DNA of 64,000 bases from Vanilla planifolia (GCA_023846275.1 CM043865.1:28749912-28813911), one strand, 5' to 3'. Positions 1 through 13,028 are shown, counted from the stretch's first letter. Notes: a model not told the origin generated them from the sequence alone. Translations and numbers: made by a program.

Positions 1-479
1 GCAATCTCCACGCTCTTGCTCTCAAAGAAAAATTTCGCCGCTCCGCAGGTCGGGCACCGCCAGTCCTCCGGCAGCTTCTCGAAGCCCAGCCCTGCGGGGA
101 TCGGGTACAAGGGATCTCCCACGGCCTCATCGTAACGGTACCCGCATGACCGGCACTCGAAGACCCCCGTGTTAAGGACGACGAACCGCTCCTCCAGCCG
201 CCGCCGATCGAGCTTCTCCTTCGCCTTGTCCTTTTCTTCCGTCTCTACTGGCGGCGAAGCGTCGTTGTCAAGTGTATTGTCCTCCTTGGAGACGTCAACG
301 GAGGACGGTGCCATGCGGCTGTGGATTTGGGCCTCGTAGGGGTAGTGGAAGCGAGAAGCAAAGGCGGATCTTTGTGGGTTTGGGAGGAGGATCAGGGGAT
401 TCGTCTTACAGCGTTTCGCAGGACGCGAAGCAAAGAGGCCGTATAAGGCGAAGTTTGGTATTGTTGTCGCCGACCCCAT
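1..479 (-). CDS. RBD1: Chloroplast rubredoxin-like protein (RBD1-type), 5' part
   Basis: Reading down from the ATG at 479-477, the frame is open to the window edge (about 159 codons), so the 3' end is missing. Residues 1 to about 55 are rich in Ser, Arg and Ala with almost no acid, as in a chloroplast transit peptide. An acidic/lysine linker follows, then a rubredoxin fold with both iron-binding pairs: CRSCGYRYD, then a GDPLYPIP turn, then LPEDWRCPTCGAAK. Four cysteines would bind one Fe. No PDZ domain precedes the rubredoxin, which separates it from ENH1-type proteins. Plant RBD1 is a thylakoid membrane protein needed for photosystem II assembly and normally ends in one membrane helix, which would lie beyond position 1. 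A later in-frame ATG at 314 would drop the transit peptide, so 479 is preferred. The family is seen directly; the RBD1 orthology is inferred. Confidence 0.9.
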   Translation of the reverse strand, partial: MGSATTIPNFALYGLFASRPAKRCKTNPLILLPNPQRSAFASRFHYPYEAQIHSRMAPSSVDVSKEDNTLDNDASPPVETEEKDKAKEKLDRRRLEERFVVLNTGVFECRSCGYRYDEAVGDPLYPIPAGLGFEKLPEDWRCPTCGAAKFFFESKSVEI

Positions 480-1112
480 TCGAGAAGCGGCGGTCAGTTC
501 CTCCTTATTGATGCAGTTTTTCGGACGCAGTAGCAAAAGCCGATCCTTTGCAGAGCGAGAAGATACGGCGCGAAGCAACGCCAGCCACACGTGGGCCGGG
601 TTTATGTAAAATAATTAAATAATATTTTGAAATAAATATATTATTAAAAACCATAAATCTATATCTTTGATTTTTTTTGTTTTTTATTATAAAAGAGATT
701 ATGGCCTATGTGCACTTTTTAAAAAGGAAATTTTAGAAATCAGAAACCGAACCGGTTGCGTCCGGCGGCCGGCTTGTGAATTTTGGCGCGATGACGTGGA
801 ATCCAATCGTTTGTGCGCAATAATCAGACGGCTTCAAACACGCAACGTCCACCTTTTGATTAAATTCCGACGGAATAAAGGGAAACCATCTATTAAACAT
901 TCCGTGTATAAGATAGACTCAGGCACCGAGCCTGATTAAAAATTCGCCGATGTTCACGCCCTAACCCTAGATTAAGGTCAATGCCAATTGGCATCTACTC
1001 GGTGCGATCGACACCCGGACCGAAGGAGCCGTGGAGGCCGGTGGGGTGCTGAAGGGGAAAACGCGCCATCTCGGTTGTATCAGAGGTAAAAATAAACAGC
1101 GATCAACAAGCC
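480..1112. promoter_or_regulatory. Divergent promoter region between RBD1 and the GeBP gene
   Basis: About 630 bp separate two divergently read genes. A G-box/ABRE core CACGTG lies at 588-593 on the rubredoxin side, followed at once by a GTGGGCC element of the kind bound by TCP factors. A telo-box-like CCCTAACCCTAG lies at 959-970 on the GeBP side. An ORF of 90 codons at 667-939 has no recognisable domain and is taken as chance. The stretch from 600 to 720 is strongly AT-rich. Motif matches are seen; their use is inferred. Confidence 0.45.
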
Positions 1113-2363
1113 ATGCCCCCGGCCGAGGAGGAAGAACAGGGCGTCTTCGACGACGATGAAGAACTCGACGACAGCGAGGGCGACGACAGCGATATGGACG
1201 AGGACGACGATGAAGACGAAGTTTCTCCACCGGCTTCGTCTGCTCAGCCGCCGCTTATCATCAAAGAAGAACTCCACTCCAGTCCTAACCCTAACCCTAA
1301 TCATGCCCACGTCGTGGCACCTTCGCAGGCCGCTCCGCATAACGGAACGATCACAGCGGTTCCCATTTCTGTAAGCAACGTCTTCACGCCGCAACCCACA
1401 CGCATCGCGCTGGCGTCCGAGGATTCCCGTCGGCAGGCGTCGGTGGAAGAATCCCGACGGTTGTTCCAGCGTCTGTGGACGGATGAGGACGAGATCACCA
1501 TCCTCCAGGGGTTCCTGGAGTTCACTACGCAGCGAGGGACTACTCATGCTTCTCACCAGTACGATACGGGACCTTTCTACGAGCAGATCAAGAAGCAGCT
1601 GCAGCTGGAATTTAACAAGAACCAGCTTATCGAGAAGCTCCGACGTCTAAAGAAGAAGTACCGCAACGTGGTCAACCGCATGGTATCCGGGAAGGAGTTC
1701 TCTTTCAAGAGTGCTCATGAGCAAGCCACCTTCGAGATCTCCCGCAAGATCTGGAGTGCCAGCATCAAACGTGCTCGTGATAGCGACGACGATGAGTTCA
1801 CCCCCAACCCTTCCTCAGCCATCGTCGAATACAACACTGGATTTGGTCCCGGTTCTGTTGTTGCAGATGGTGCTCTGAGTTCCGATAGAAAGCTGTTGAG
1901 ATCATCGCGAAGCAGAATCCAGAGGAGGACTGCTGAAGAAGAGTCCGCAGCTGCTGCTGCTGCTGCTGCTGCTGTGGCTACCACTGGTGTGGCAGTGGAG
2001 GTTCCCATTGCAGCAACTCCTGCTCCGACTTTGTCTGCTACTATTCCAAGCATATTGGAGGAGACTGTAAAGAGCTGTCTCTCACCGTTATTCAAGGAGC
2101 TTCTGCAATCAGCTATTGTGGGAACAGCTGGAGGTATTGTGCCTGCGATTGGTACTGGAATAGTTGGTGGCAGTTTAATTGGGATGAATTCTCTGCATTT
2201 GGGGGTTGAGAATTTGCAGGGGAATATGCAGACGGATGAAAAGTGGAGGAATCAGCATATCCTTGAGCTGGAGGTGTACCTGAAGCGGATTGAGCTGATT
2301 AGGGATCAGATCAAGTCTACTTTGGAGGAGCTTAAATCTTCAACTTCATCGGCTGAGGGTTAG
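1113..2363 (+). CDS. GeBP/storekeeper-like (DUF573) transcription factor
   Basis: A single-exon gene of 416 residues. Residues 1-37 are almost all acidic. Residues about 116-215 form the DUF573/GeBP DNA-binding domain: it opens with RLFQRLWTDEDEITILQGF, continues with YDTGPFYEQIKKQL and KLRRLKKKYRNVVNR, and ends with EISRKIWS. An alanine tract near residues 282-292 is encoded by a GCT microsatellite. The C-terminus (about 383-412) has spaced leucines and isoleucines (ILELEVYLKRIELIRDQIKS), matching the leucine-zipper-like dimerisation motif of this family. GeBP proteins are plant-specific nuclear factors linked to trichome, cytokinin and defence responses. Lack of introns and the domain order are usual for the family. 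The start at 1113 gives the full acidic N-terminus. Which family member it is cannot be told. Confidence 0.93.
   Translation: MPPAEEEEQGVFDDDEELDDSEGDDSDMDEDDDEDEVSPPASSAQPPLIIKEELHSSPNPNPNHAHVVAPSQAAPHNGTITAVPISVSNVFTPQPTRIALASEDSRRQASVEESRRLFQRLWTDEDEITILQGFLEFTTQRGTTHASHQYDTGPFYEQIKKQLQLEFNKNQLIEKLRRLKKKYRNVVNRMVSGKEFSFKSAHEQATFEISRKIWSASIKRARDSDDDEFTPNPSSAIVEYNTGFGPGSVVADGALSSDRKLLRSSRSRIQRRTAEEESAAAAAAAAAVATTGVAVEVPIAATPAPTLSATIPSILEETVKSCLSPLFKELLQSAIVGTAGGIVPAIGTGIVGGSLIGMNSLHLGVENLQGNMQTDEKWRNQHILELEVYLKRIELIRDQIKSTLEELKSSTSSAEG
1284..1301 (+). repeat. Telomere-type microrepeat inside the GeBP coding region
   Basis: CCTAACCCTAACCCTAAT gives about two and a half plant telomere units (CCCTAA) in frame. 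It encodes the Pro-Asn repeat at residues about 58-63, between the acidic N-terminus and the DNA-binding domain. Confidence 0.7.
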
Positions 2364-5300
2364 TGAGAAGGTGTTTTATTTTTCAAGAAGTTCTGACATT
2401 TTGTTGTGAAGTGAAGCACTTCTTCGTTATATACAGTTTTTGTTAACTTGGTTAATTTTTAAGGCAGAAGATTTTCTTTCATGTTTATTTAATCTTGCTT
2501 AGTCCTATATCAAACAATTCTCCTTTTTCTGATTGGGAAATTAGTGTAGGATGAAGATGGTTGTTTGCGGTGCTAATGCGGCACCACACCATACTATACG
2601 AAGTTCATTGCTTTGGCCCTTGGCGAATAGGTGGAGTGATTTTACTTCTACCATTGACATTGCTGCTTGAGATTTTTGGTGTCTGTATATTTTTTTAATA
2701 AAAATTATGTAGGGATTTGTGATGTTTCTAAGACTTTATTTGTTTTAAGCATCAATGAGAGTTTCTACCAATGGTTTGATAAAGCTTTCTTTTTAAGCAG
2801 TTGATGTTTATGTCTATCAGTGTGGTTTTTTTTTTTTCTTAAAGATTGATTTTTGTTCTATTTAATAAGCTAGATCTATCCTAGATACTTCAGAAATGTT
2901 TTTAACATGTAGGATTTCGGTGAAAATACATCGTTTTGTGCTCTGAGAGCACCCCTAAAATGTTTTGATGTTTGATTCATTTTTTTTTTTTTTTCTATTT
3001 GCATAGCTTAAACATTTTGCTGTTGTAGTTTATGGCGACTCTCTTGCGTTTGATTATAGTTTGGAATCCAACCCTTTTGTGTTGCATCCAATAGGTACCT
3101 AAAGAATGGCCCATTGTAATTTGAAGGGGCCAGGGACCTTTGGCAGTTGCAAGTTGCTTGAACCATTTTATTTCACTCAAATCTTGCCTTTTAATTTGTT
3201 CAGAACTGGAGAACAATATATACTTATTTTTAGGATTAATCTCACACATGGCTTTGCTAGGCATTTTGTTCATTGATTTCAGTGTTTTTACATGTCTTCC
3301 CTTTTTTTTAATTGTTATAGAGCTGAAATGCGTATAATGCTTCATTACCAACCATGAAATGTGCAAGCAGTTGACTTGGAATTAACCTAGGGATGCATAT
3401 TCCAAATCTGCAGGTCAATAAAGATTGATTTAAATGCAAAGCTATTACTTGTCCTAAAGAATACCTTGGAACTGTAGCAGGAATGGAAATGAACTTGTAA
3501 GAGCTCATAGGATTCCATCTTGAAGGATTTGTCCAGACAAATTGTGATAAGGTTTTAAGTTGAAGCAAGTTTTCTTCTGTATGTGAGATATACAGGAAAT
3601 GTCTGTGGCATCCAAAGCAATGTCTCATATGTTATTTTGCTGGAAAGCTCTCGAATTCAATGCATGGAAATACAAAAAGGACCAGAGCAGGAGCAAGAGG
3701 GTCTTTTGTATGGTAACTTACTACATTTTTGTAAGTGACTCTTTTCATGATTAGTCTTTGAAGTTGCATTCCAACCTCGGCATGTTTCTTAGCCATGCAA
3801 TGCTTTTAAATGGTACCTCTCCATGTTTTGAATTAGCATGATTCATGAAGACATGCATAACTTTTAAAACTATGGAATTTATATGAAATCACAATACATT
3901 TACTTCTTTGTTGGGTATATCATTTTCATAAATAACTCTTTACAAAAATCACATAGTTTAATCATGCTTTCAAACACATTTTTAATACAACAAAATAAAA
4001 AAAAAAAACTAAAAGCAAAAAAATTCATTAATCAAGTCAATATTTCATGATTTTTGCACTAAATATAACCCAAATCCCATGAACTTAAATTGTGAAAACA
4101 TGTTTGGTTTTATCTTGTATGAACTGAATCTCACTTTCTACCATTCTGAAAAAAATAAGGCAATCTCATTTACCTTTAATCAAGGCTCGTGATGAGAGAA
4201 AAAAAAAAGCTTATTTCTAACATCTCTCCTTGTGTTAGTCGACAGGAGGAAACCATAATATTGTAGAAAATGTTCACCTGTAAGAGAAGAAGTTATCATT
4301 ACTCTACCTAAAAATCTTTTACACATTGTAGAAAAAGTTCCTGAAAAAATTCCAAGGTTTTGACCAAAATCAAAAATCAAAATTAGATTTATCCTTGGCT
4401 TCACCCATTATGCAAGAAAATCACAATTCCAAATGTATGCTCTTGAAAATTCGCCCAAAATTTGACCTAAGCCTACAATATCATTAAATCAAGAAGATTC
4501 ATACATCGTATATTAATATAGAATGTCAAGTAATTGAAAGGAAAGAAATATGCTCAAACATAATCACATAACATAACAAAATTTACAATATAATAAGCTA
4601 TGAAGTTTTTCTTCATATGCATATGAGTGTGAATTTGTAATCAGTGAAGTAGAGTAATGAATGCACGATGATAAAATAAGGTACAATAATCAGTCATCCC
4701 TAAGAAAAAAAAAAAGATAAATGACATCTCTAATATAGAAAATTCAACCTTTCTATTGAATTTTCTTTTAGGCTTTCTTTTCATCTTCACCATAAAAAAT
4801 TCACAACCAAAATGCTTCTTTTCACAACATTAAAATGACTACAACAAGCACAAACATTTTAAAATATCCTACTCGACAGGGAAGATTGACACAAAATATA
4901 CCACAAAGTATACAAATGGTGCTACAAAAATTTGTTAAAAGCTGTTTTTGAGAAAAAAAAAAAAAAGCCAATAACCCAATAAGAACCTTTCAAACAGCCA
5001 TACAAATAAAGAATCAAGAGGAGCAAACCCAAGAGCGAACAGAAATCAAACGGTTTGATTGTTCCCAGTGTGAAGAACCACATTGTTGTTGCTGCACAGA
5101 TGGATAGAGCTGGAAGGCTAATGAGATGTACATATCTACAGTTCAAAGTTCAGCAGAAAACCAACTGCATCAAGAAGAAAGTTGCCAAAAAGGTATTGCC
5201 AAATCAACAGACTGTGATGCTGGGAATGATCATCTCCCTCCATGTGTCTTGGGGCATCTATAGTGCCTTCATCTCTTGCGTTATCTATCGCAACGTGGCT

Positions 5301-7640
5301 ACGTTGTCCTTGACTATTGTAAAAAACAACTCGCCCTTAAGAATGGCAGTTTGGATTTCAATTTGTCCCAAAGTTGTCATGGTTTGTTCAATGCCTTTTG
5401 CTTGACATCAGTGATGTCTTACTAGAACGCTTCTTACCAAAAGGATTCCCTTCGAGAACTCTTCTCTTAGCTTGTGGTCAACAAGGCTGATCTGTCACCT
5501 CTAGCTTGGATGTGCATCAAGTAATATCTAAATCAAAACCTTGACCTGCAACGAGCCATCGTGATCTGAAGCCTAATGGACATGATCTAACAGGACTTTC
5601 ATCCCTATGTCTCTATGGATAGTGTTTTGGAATGCATTCGACCATATGTTTGGCATAAATAACTGTCTTCTTTGAATCATCTTCTCTATGGTTCACTTCA
5701 ACTTACACCGTACTTTTGTGTTCATAGATATTCTACGCATGTGTCTAGATTTGTAATATTGAGGACAGGCATGGTCCAAAAATATTAACAACCATTTGAG
5801 ATTGCCACTATAACAATGTAACTAAGATTAAGCACAGTTGCCCAAACATCAAGTCACCTTGGACTTTTCAAAGCTCACCTCAAACTTTATTATGCCTTCT
5901 AAAGGCAATTCAAAGAAATCACCACCTCTCGATTTCATTTCACATTCCTCTCAGGTTTTCTCGATTTAAGCAACACAGCCAACCCTCATTCAATTGATGA
6001 CCATCACCAACATTCTCTTAACCTTGTTGTGTTCTTCCCAAAGTCTTCTAACCCTTATCGTTCACTTTCTCTCCCTACTAATGCTATCAACATTTTCTCT
6101 CCTTTTGTTGCCACCATTGATAATCACTATCACCACCATCTTCCACACATAATGGTCTCTCTTGAACCTAATTCCAACTAAGTACAATCACCAAATGTAA
6201 CTTTAGCCAAGCATTAGAACCTTCACCACCACCAACCCTAAATAAAACTAGTTAAACCAATCGACACCTACTAATCTAACCAACTCAACCCAATGAGTCT
6301 TTCAAAAAGCTATAAACTCATTCCATCTTTTTCAGCTAAACCACCATATTGATATTACATGGTCATCATGGACAATTAAATAACCAATCAACCATATTCA
6401 TTGTTTTAGTACTTCATTATCAACTAATCTATTATTGTTGGACAATTTTTTAGCTAATTTGTACCATAAACTGGTGAACTAATTGACACCAAAACAACTA
6501 ACGGGAAATTTATAATGAAAACAACTGACCGTTTATAAAAGAACTTGCAATTGTGCTCAAGGGCAATGGGCTCTAAGCCAAATAAGTAGTAGTTTTAAGC
6601 CAAATGACTTTTGGGCTTTCAGATCTCCATGGTAGACATTCTAAACGTTACCCATAATCACAATAATAACATTTCTAGGTACCTAAGCACTGCCAAGTGT
6701 ATTCACTGTCACACTGATGACAACTCTAAAGCTCATTTTGTTTTTATATATGCCATCAACTTCAAAAATCATAGCAACTAACTTTATTATTTGTGATTAT
6801 CTTATCTTTGGCAATGTTTATATTTAGATCCTGTTCCACTGAAGTATAACATGGTGGGTTTTTTTTTTTTTTTTTTTTTACCAAGCTTTATAACAAACTT
6901 ATTATATATTTCTCACAAAGCTCTTGAACTATGTAAACATACTATTGTTATTATTATTATTTCTTGAGACCTTGAAACTCATCAAAGTTGACCATAAAAC
7001 AATAGGTAGAGTGAGACGAGCAGGATGTACTGCCTTATCTGAAGCACATACATGCAACACTGCTGTGAATCACAATATTTTTGTCTTTGCCATAAGCATA
7101 TTCCAGGGAAAACCACCCATGAACAGAATAAAACATGATATCAGTGATCTGCTTTTGTTTTATTGTGCATACCTTCTTCGCAGCAATCTTCTTGCTAGTC
7201 GAGGCATGAACAGTGAAAGTTGAAAAAATAGTTAAGAGTGAAATCTTAGTCATCTCCACTTCCTTGCACCTAGTGTACAACCTGCTGCCTGCACCAGCAT
7301 GCTGCCATTAACATGCATTTGAAGCAAGCACACTTCTAATGCAACTATGCTTCCCAAATTTGCATAAGTTTAGGTCTACAAAAGCACAGTTTCGTCGACT
7401 CCATATTCATTTTTCCCAGCACAAGATCTGTCAAAACATATTTAAACCATCTGCATTATAGAGAACATATAAACAAGTAGCAAAAGAGGAAGAAACTAAC
7501 TGACAAAAGCCAGACTAAATTACTATATTTCAAAAGTTCAAAATTGCACCGAGAATGCTTCATTTGTTCTCCACCTTTCTTATAGACACTTAACAAACTG
7601 GATCTGAAGCTTATTAATAAAGAAGTTTTAAAGATACAAC
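2364..7640. other. 3' UTR of GeBP gene, then non-coding DNA without a supported gene
   Basis: The first few hundred bases are likely the GeBP 3' UTR. The rest is AT-rich, with poly-T runs (2826-2838, 2980-2994 and 6860-6879) and only short ORFs. The longest (5055-5405, 116 codons) has no recognisable domain. The stretch 5700-6700 is rich in CAC/CAT triplets but is stop-ridden in all frames inspected. Nothing further is called. Confidence 0.5.
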
Positions 7641-10292
7641 CTTTCATTTATTAAATTGTAATGAGTGATGGATACGACTTCTGCAGGACTGTTGTTCCCA
7701 AGGGACCCAGTAGACTTGTAATCACAAAGCAACTTCTGAAGTGTTTAGATTGCATGTTTGAGGAAGCGTTGGCAATATATCTCAGAGAACGTTGACGAAC
7801 TGCAAACAGCAACATAAAATAAAATCATTTAGCACAAGTTCTACCCTTAGATGGCAACTATTCTAACAAAGTAGAATTTGACAGTGGCAATCCAATCTTA
7901 TAAATGACATCAAATCTGATGATAAGAACACACAGGTCTTTGGAAAAAACACCTGGCACCCACCTATCTACTGGCGAAAATCTACTTGTAATGATATTTT
8001 TTATCACATTTTTGACAATGCACCGCTTTGCTCAAATGAAAACTCCACATGCGTGTCATGCCAGCCATCCTGGACTCCAACACATCAAATCCAGAAAAAG
8101 GCAACTAATCTTATGCACCAAAAAGGGCACCCACTCTCCCCCACAATGTCTCCTCAAATATGTTGAAAACCCATAACTTTACCTATGAGAAACATGGAAC
8201 AAAGTATGCAAAAACATCATATCTTCAAGAAACAATTTCTATTTTCTCACATTTCTCAAGCTAGAACAAGACTTCAATATAATTTTTTGAATCTTCAACT
8301 TGAGAATTGGAGGGCCAGAGTCATGCAATCCCCAATAAGGCTATTTGTAGGTTCTCTTCTTATGTTGATGCTCACCACAAACAAATGTATTCTCAAAGTA
8401 CAGAATTTGCAAAATCGAATTCAACATTTTCAAATCATTCTTTCCCCTTACAAATCAACATCCCTTCAATGGTACATTAGTTGCTGTCCGGTCTAATCGA
8501 CCTCAGCAAATTGGTTTATCTTTAGACAAAATCATCTAAAACTTCAAAAAATCATATAAAGTTCACGGATTTTGCAAAGCTAGGATCCTACTTTCATCCA
8601 ACCTTAAAAGTGCAATTATATTTAGAACCACAAAGATATATAATCGTTTTGCATCATTCTTACATCAACTATATATTTTTAGATTGCTCATTTTCAAGAA
8701 AGATCCCAACAGTCATTTAATTGCTATTCAGCAAATATATGTGATCAGGACAGTAATAAACAATCCTATATTATGTGCTGCAACTTGCGTACAGTTCTCC
8801 CAAACACCTTATGAGATACTTTAGTCTCTCACAATTCTTGATATCTCTTTTTTTCTTGCAAATACATATCAAAACAACTTTCTCTACTTACTGGTGATTT
8901 ATTTTCTTTAAATTATATTGGCATCTTTAAAAAAATTTATATTGGCAAGTAATCCGTGAAACAAAAAATTAAACAAAACCAAGCACGCTAATTCTGCAAT
9001 GAACAAAGGGACTATTAATAAATTAGCTTCCTAACAACAACTATTATGAGTAGCTTGTGTACCTTGCTCGACCAAATTAAAAGGGCATTTCCAAGTTGAA
9101 ACTTACAAGATCCTCTGCTCCATTTCATAACCTAATTCATACACTCTGGACAACCCAAGGAGCCCAAACAATTAGGAGAACATCATCTTTCAGTATGACT
9201 TGCTGAATAAGAAATGATTGCAGAACTAACCATAAAAATCACCAAATAGTGCTCCCTATTTTGAATTTTATTATGGGAAAGGCAAAACAATGTATATTTG
9301 CCATTGTTATTTTTCTCTGATAACATGTCCACAAATTACTTTTGTGATTGCACAAACTAATTTGCCAAATAAAGCATACCAAACCAAAGTCAATCTCATT
9401 TATAATACACGGAAAACAGATGAATAAGTAAATTTTCTACATGTCAAATCAACAATAAAAGGATTAACAATGTAAGAACCTTATTTAAAAACCTTAGGTA
9501 TGACATCTCAGAACTAAAGTGCAAAACATAAATTTATGCAGACAAACTACTATTAATCCATATGCATCTTTCTAAACTGAGGAAACATGGGTTTCAATTA
9601 TAACTGATGATTAAACAAAAAACAACAGTAACTGTTATGAATACAAGAATAACTAGGAACCATAAGATGAATACTTCATAGTTCCATTACAACATCCAGC
9701 AAGATAACCAACAAAGTCATAAGCCTTCCTATATAGTTGGGATAAACGATGATAGTTCAAAATAAGTTGGATTGATCCTCTTGCAATCTGACCAGGTGCA
9801 GATTGGAGCCCTTATATACATACATAAAGGGAGTCATGCTGCTTTTAATAAAATGTTACCGAATAAAATTCCCTGTCTACAACTCAATTATATTTGTCAT
9901 GAATATAAAGGCCATGATTTCCTATGATGAAGCCTGACTGAAATGGTAGAACCAAACTTAACAACACTGTTACTTACCAGTCTCCCTTTGTTAATCTATC
10001 ACAAAAATATAATATTCTATTCTACCTTGCAATCCTTAATATAAGAACTTAGTTTGAATAAGAAATTCCTGATTATTAATTCCAACACAGCGAGGACTTG
10101 AATAGTGAAGAACAATAATGCTTTACAAAGCTGCATTTTTGGGAATTTTTTTAAAAAATCTCTAATTCTACTACAGGCATAATTACGATTTATTTAAAAG
10201 AAGATTACCTGAAACCTGGATAATGTACTTGTCAAATAGAACTTTAGCAATTGCCATATCAGGTAGACATCTAATTGCACGATTGTACATAT
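7640..10292 (-). other. Possible two-exon transcript downstream of CBF5 (unidentified)
   Basis: Two segments look like exons on the minus strand. Segment one (10292-10209) follows an AG acceptor and ends CAG/GTAATC. In one frame it reads MYNRAIRCLPDMAIAKVLFD and onward without a stop. Segment two starts at 7799 after TTTGCAG. It stays open in the joined frame as VRQRSLRYIANASSNMQSKH and on to GPLGTTVLQKSYPSLITI, then stops near 7643. The two fit in phase across a 2.4 kb intron. I do not recognise the protein. It could be a small gene, an alternative 3' end of the CBF5 transcript, or chance. The space between the segments is AT-rich with no other supported gene. Confidence 0.25.
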
Positions 10293-10666
10293 CTGCACTC
10301 CAAAAATGATAATAAAAGCAATGCAGATGTAATACGCACAAAACACAAAAAAAATAATAACTTTACTTCAGAAGGAGAAAATCCACACAAAAGAAACTCT
10401 TATTGACCTATAGAAAAATTAACATAAGGATGATAAACATCACATTGCAAGCTGCATCTGACTTGAAAACAAAAGCTTTTAACAGCAATTAAGCATGACT
10501 TATCTGGAATCCCAAATATTACAATCTTTGCCTCGCAACTATCTAGTTGAGATCTTAAAAGAACATATCACAAGAAATACTCCACCATATAATAACAGAA
10601 CATGAGAGCATGACCTTTTGAATACCACAAAATTCAAAATTTGAGAACATAAGTTCAAACTAAAAA

Positions 10667-12598
10667 CTATTGTGCTTCCTGCTCTGCAAAATGATTCTTC
10701 TTTTTCTTTTTATCCTTCTTCTTCTCACATTTTTCCACTGCTTTCACTTCATCATTACCAAGTGTCATCGGATGTTCATCATATCCCTCATCACTTTTCT
10801 TCTTCTTCTTCTTCTTCTTCTTCTTTTTCTCTTCCAACTTACCCTCATCATCAAGTACCTGCTCATTTTTATTCTCTATAATTTTATACTCAACTTTTGC
10901 TTCATCTACACCCTCGTTTTCATCAACAGGTTCTCCCTTCTCCTTTTCCTTCTTTTTCTTTTGCTTTTTCTCAATTTTCTCTTCTTGAACAAGCTCTGCG
11001 GCCTGCTGCCTTAAATACTTTGACTTCTTTGCTTCAGCTCCAGTGGCTCCATCGTGATCTTCAACAGTCTTAGCCTTCTTAGCAGGCTCCAATGTAATCT
11101 CATCATACTCCACTTTTCGTTTGCATGCCTTCCTTGCATCATCCATGTGCTCGAGCTTCTTTTTTTTCTTTTCCCCTGCATCTTCTTCCATCACATGTTC
11201 CTGTTTTTCCTCCTTTACTGCTGTAGTTGGAGCTGAAGATGCAGGAGCAGCTGAAGCTCCAGCAATTAATGTGTCCCCTCCACTGGGCAGCACCGCATTC
11301 CTTAGCCATTCAGCTGGAGTCTTCTCATTTGGCTTGCCATGCTTATCAAGCAAGCCTTCCGCTATCATCTTCTTCTTCATCGATGCCCGTGGTCCAAGCC
11401 CCCACTTCCTTGGATAGGTATCTCTGTCCATAACTACCCTCTTGATCCTTGCAACAGTTCCATGATCACAAGTTGCCATCACAGCAGTCGTCATCTCAGC
11501 AATCCCAAGAGCAATTGCCTCTCCCTTAGTTGTCATAAGCACAACCTCCTCACCAACCTCAATATCATTCTCAAAACGAAGCAGCCCTGGAATCATCAGT
11601 TTCGCACCATAACAAATAGCATTCACAGCCGAGTCCTTCGCCACCAATCTCTTATAGCTCTTCAATAGAACCTCGAGTGGCATCACCACCCTGCGCAGAT
11701 AGCTCTCATCTTTAAAATTGTCATAAACCCACTGGGCATCAAGCACATCATGCATGGTGACCATGTTGTCCTTCTCCCCCAAGATTCCTGATCGAACTCT
11801 CCTAAGCTCCTGCATATGCCCACCGACACCAAGAAGAAGACCAAGGTGGACACACAATGTTCTAACATAGGTCCCAGCCTCACACGAAATCCAGAATATT
11901 ACGAGGTGTTTCTCTGCATCGTACTCAAGTAGCTTGCTTTCGTAGATGGTCCGAATTCTAAGTTGACGCTTGACAGCGGATATAAGAGGCGGGCGCTGGA
12001 AGACCGCACCTGTGAGTGTTTCAAGTGCTCGGGCGACCTTGGCAGTGTCAGGGACGGCAGAATGAAGGCGGGCCACACAAACATACTCTTTTCCCGCACC
12101 CTGCTGGGATTTGACGAGACGGGTGGCGCGATCAATACATACTATGAGATTACCGGTGACCTTGGGATCCAGGGTGCCGCTGTGTCCAGTCTTGTCGCAC
12201 CGGAGGATACGCTTGATCCAGGCGACGACCTCGTGAGAAGATGGGTTCGAAGGTTTGTCGAGGTTGAGGATGCCATAGCGGAGGTAGATGTCGAGGGGGC
12301 GTTTGAGAGGAGAGTGACCAGTGGGAAGAGGGGTATAGTGCCCCGTCCGGACGTTAAGGCGATCATAGTTCTTCAAGAGGATTGGCCAATTGGAAGTATC
12401 GAGCGATGGGGTGAAAGACTGAGGCTTGATGAGGTAGTCTTGGGAATAAGGATCGGCGACTTCGGGAACGGCGGCAATGAAGCCGGCAACGGCTGGGTCG
12501 TCCGCTCCAGCGTCGTATGCGTTATTCTTTTCCTTCTTCTTCTGTTTCTTCTTGTAGGATGTTGGTGTGGGTACGGTTAGCGCAGTGGGTGTCGACAT
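10667..12598 (-). CDS. CBF5: H/ACA snoRNP pseudouridine synthase CBF5/NAP57 (dyskerin)
   Basis: An intronless gene of 643 residues. The catalytic subunit of H/ACA ribonucleoproteins converts uridine to pseudouridine in rRNA and snRNA, guided by H/ACA RNAs, in the nucleolus and Cajal bodies. The dyskerin-like N-terminal domain spans about 47-105. The TruB catalytic domain follows, with [16 protein letters not shown] holding the catalytic Asp at about residue 144. [13 protein letters not shown] and the [13 protein letters not shown] loop are intact. The PUA RNA-binding domain lies at about 323-396, ending in [12 protein letters not shown]. The tail after about 450 is acidic and lysine-rich, with an 11-12 Lys run encoded by a (TTC)n tract at about 10797-10832; such tails act in nucleolar targeting. 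The start at 12598 gives the usual short Lys-rich N-terminus. The identification is firm. Confidence 0.97.
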   Translation of the reverse strand: MSTPTALTVPTPTSYKKKQKKKEKNNAYDAGADDPAVAGFIAAVPEVADPYSQDYLIKPQSFTPSLDTSNWPILLKNYDRLNVRTGHYTPLPTGHSPLKRPLDIYLRYGILNLDKPSNPSSHEVVAWIKRILRCDKTGHSGTLDPKVTGNLIVCIDRATRLVKSQQGAGKEYVCVARLHSAVPDTAKVARALETLTGAVFQRPPLISAVKRQLRIRTIYESKLLEYDAEKHLVIFWISCEAGTYVRTLCVHLGLLLGVGGHMQELRRVRSGILGEKDNMVTMHDVLDAQWVYDNFKDESYLRRVVMPLEVLLKSYKRLVAKDSAVNAICYGAKLMIPGLLRFENDIEVGEEVVLMTTKGEAIALGIAEMTTAVMATCDHGTVARIKRVVMDRDTYPRKWGLGPRASMKKKMIAEGLLDKHGKPNEKTPAEWLRNAVLPSGGDTLIAGASAAPASSAPTTAVKEEKQEHVMEEDAGEKKKKKLEHMDDARKACKRKVEYDEITLEPAKKAKTVEDHDGATGAEAKKSKYLRQQAAELVQEEKIEKKQKKKKEKEKGEPVDENEGVDEAKVEYKIIENKNEQVLDDEGKLEEKKKKKKKKKKKSDEGYDEHPMTLGNDEVKAVEKCEKKKDKKKKKNHFAEQEAQ

Positions 12599-12991
12599 GG
12601 TGAGCGAGGTTCACCGCCGCTTTAGGGTTCCAGGTAAATGGCGAATTGTTGAAACGCGGCGGAGGGGTTTTGGGCCTTCGGCCAGCATGGAAGACAGAAT
12701 TAGGCGATCTATCAAGCGAGAATCGTAAAGCAACGGAGCGGCCTACGAGGTGTAGAGGCCAACAATTCTAAGATCTAGCTGCAATATGACAAATACCTAG
12801 TTTTGAAGAATTTTTTTTATTTTTAGTTTTAAATATTTTGTATGACTTTCATAATTTTAACATCTAATTTTTTAATTAAACTTATATTAGATTTCTTATG
12901 AGTCATATCATTTTATTTTAAAAAAAATCATAATTAAATTTAAGCTTAGAACTATTATTTACGATCATCTTACATAATAAATTCTTTTATA

Positions 12992-13028
<37 letters not shown>

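Noticed and set aside
667..939. 90-codon ORF between rubredoxin and GeBP
   Set aside because: No recognisable domain, lies in a divergent promoter, and has no splice or leader features.
5055..5405. 116-codon ORF preceded by an AG acceptor-like site
   Set aside because: No family resemblance and no partner exons found; composition is like the surrounding non-coding DNA.
11963..12580. 205-codon plus-strand ORF
   Set aside because: It is antisense to the catalytic half of CBF5, shows no domain, and is explained by the codon bias of the real gene.
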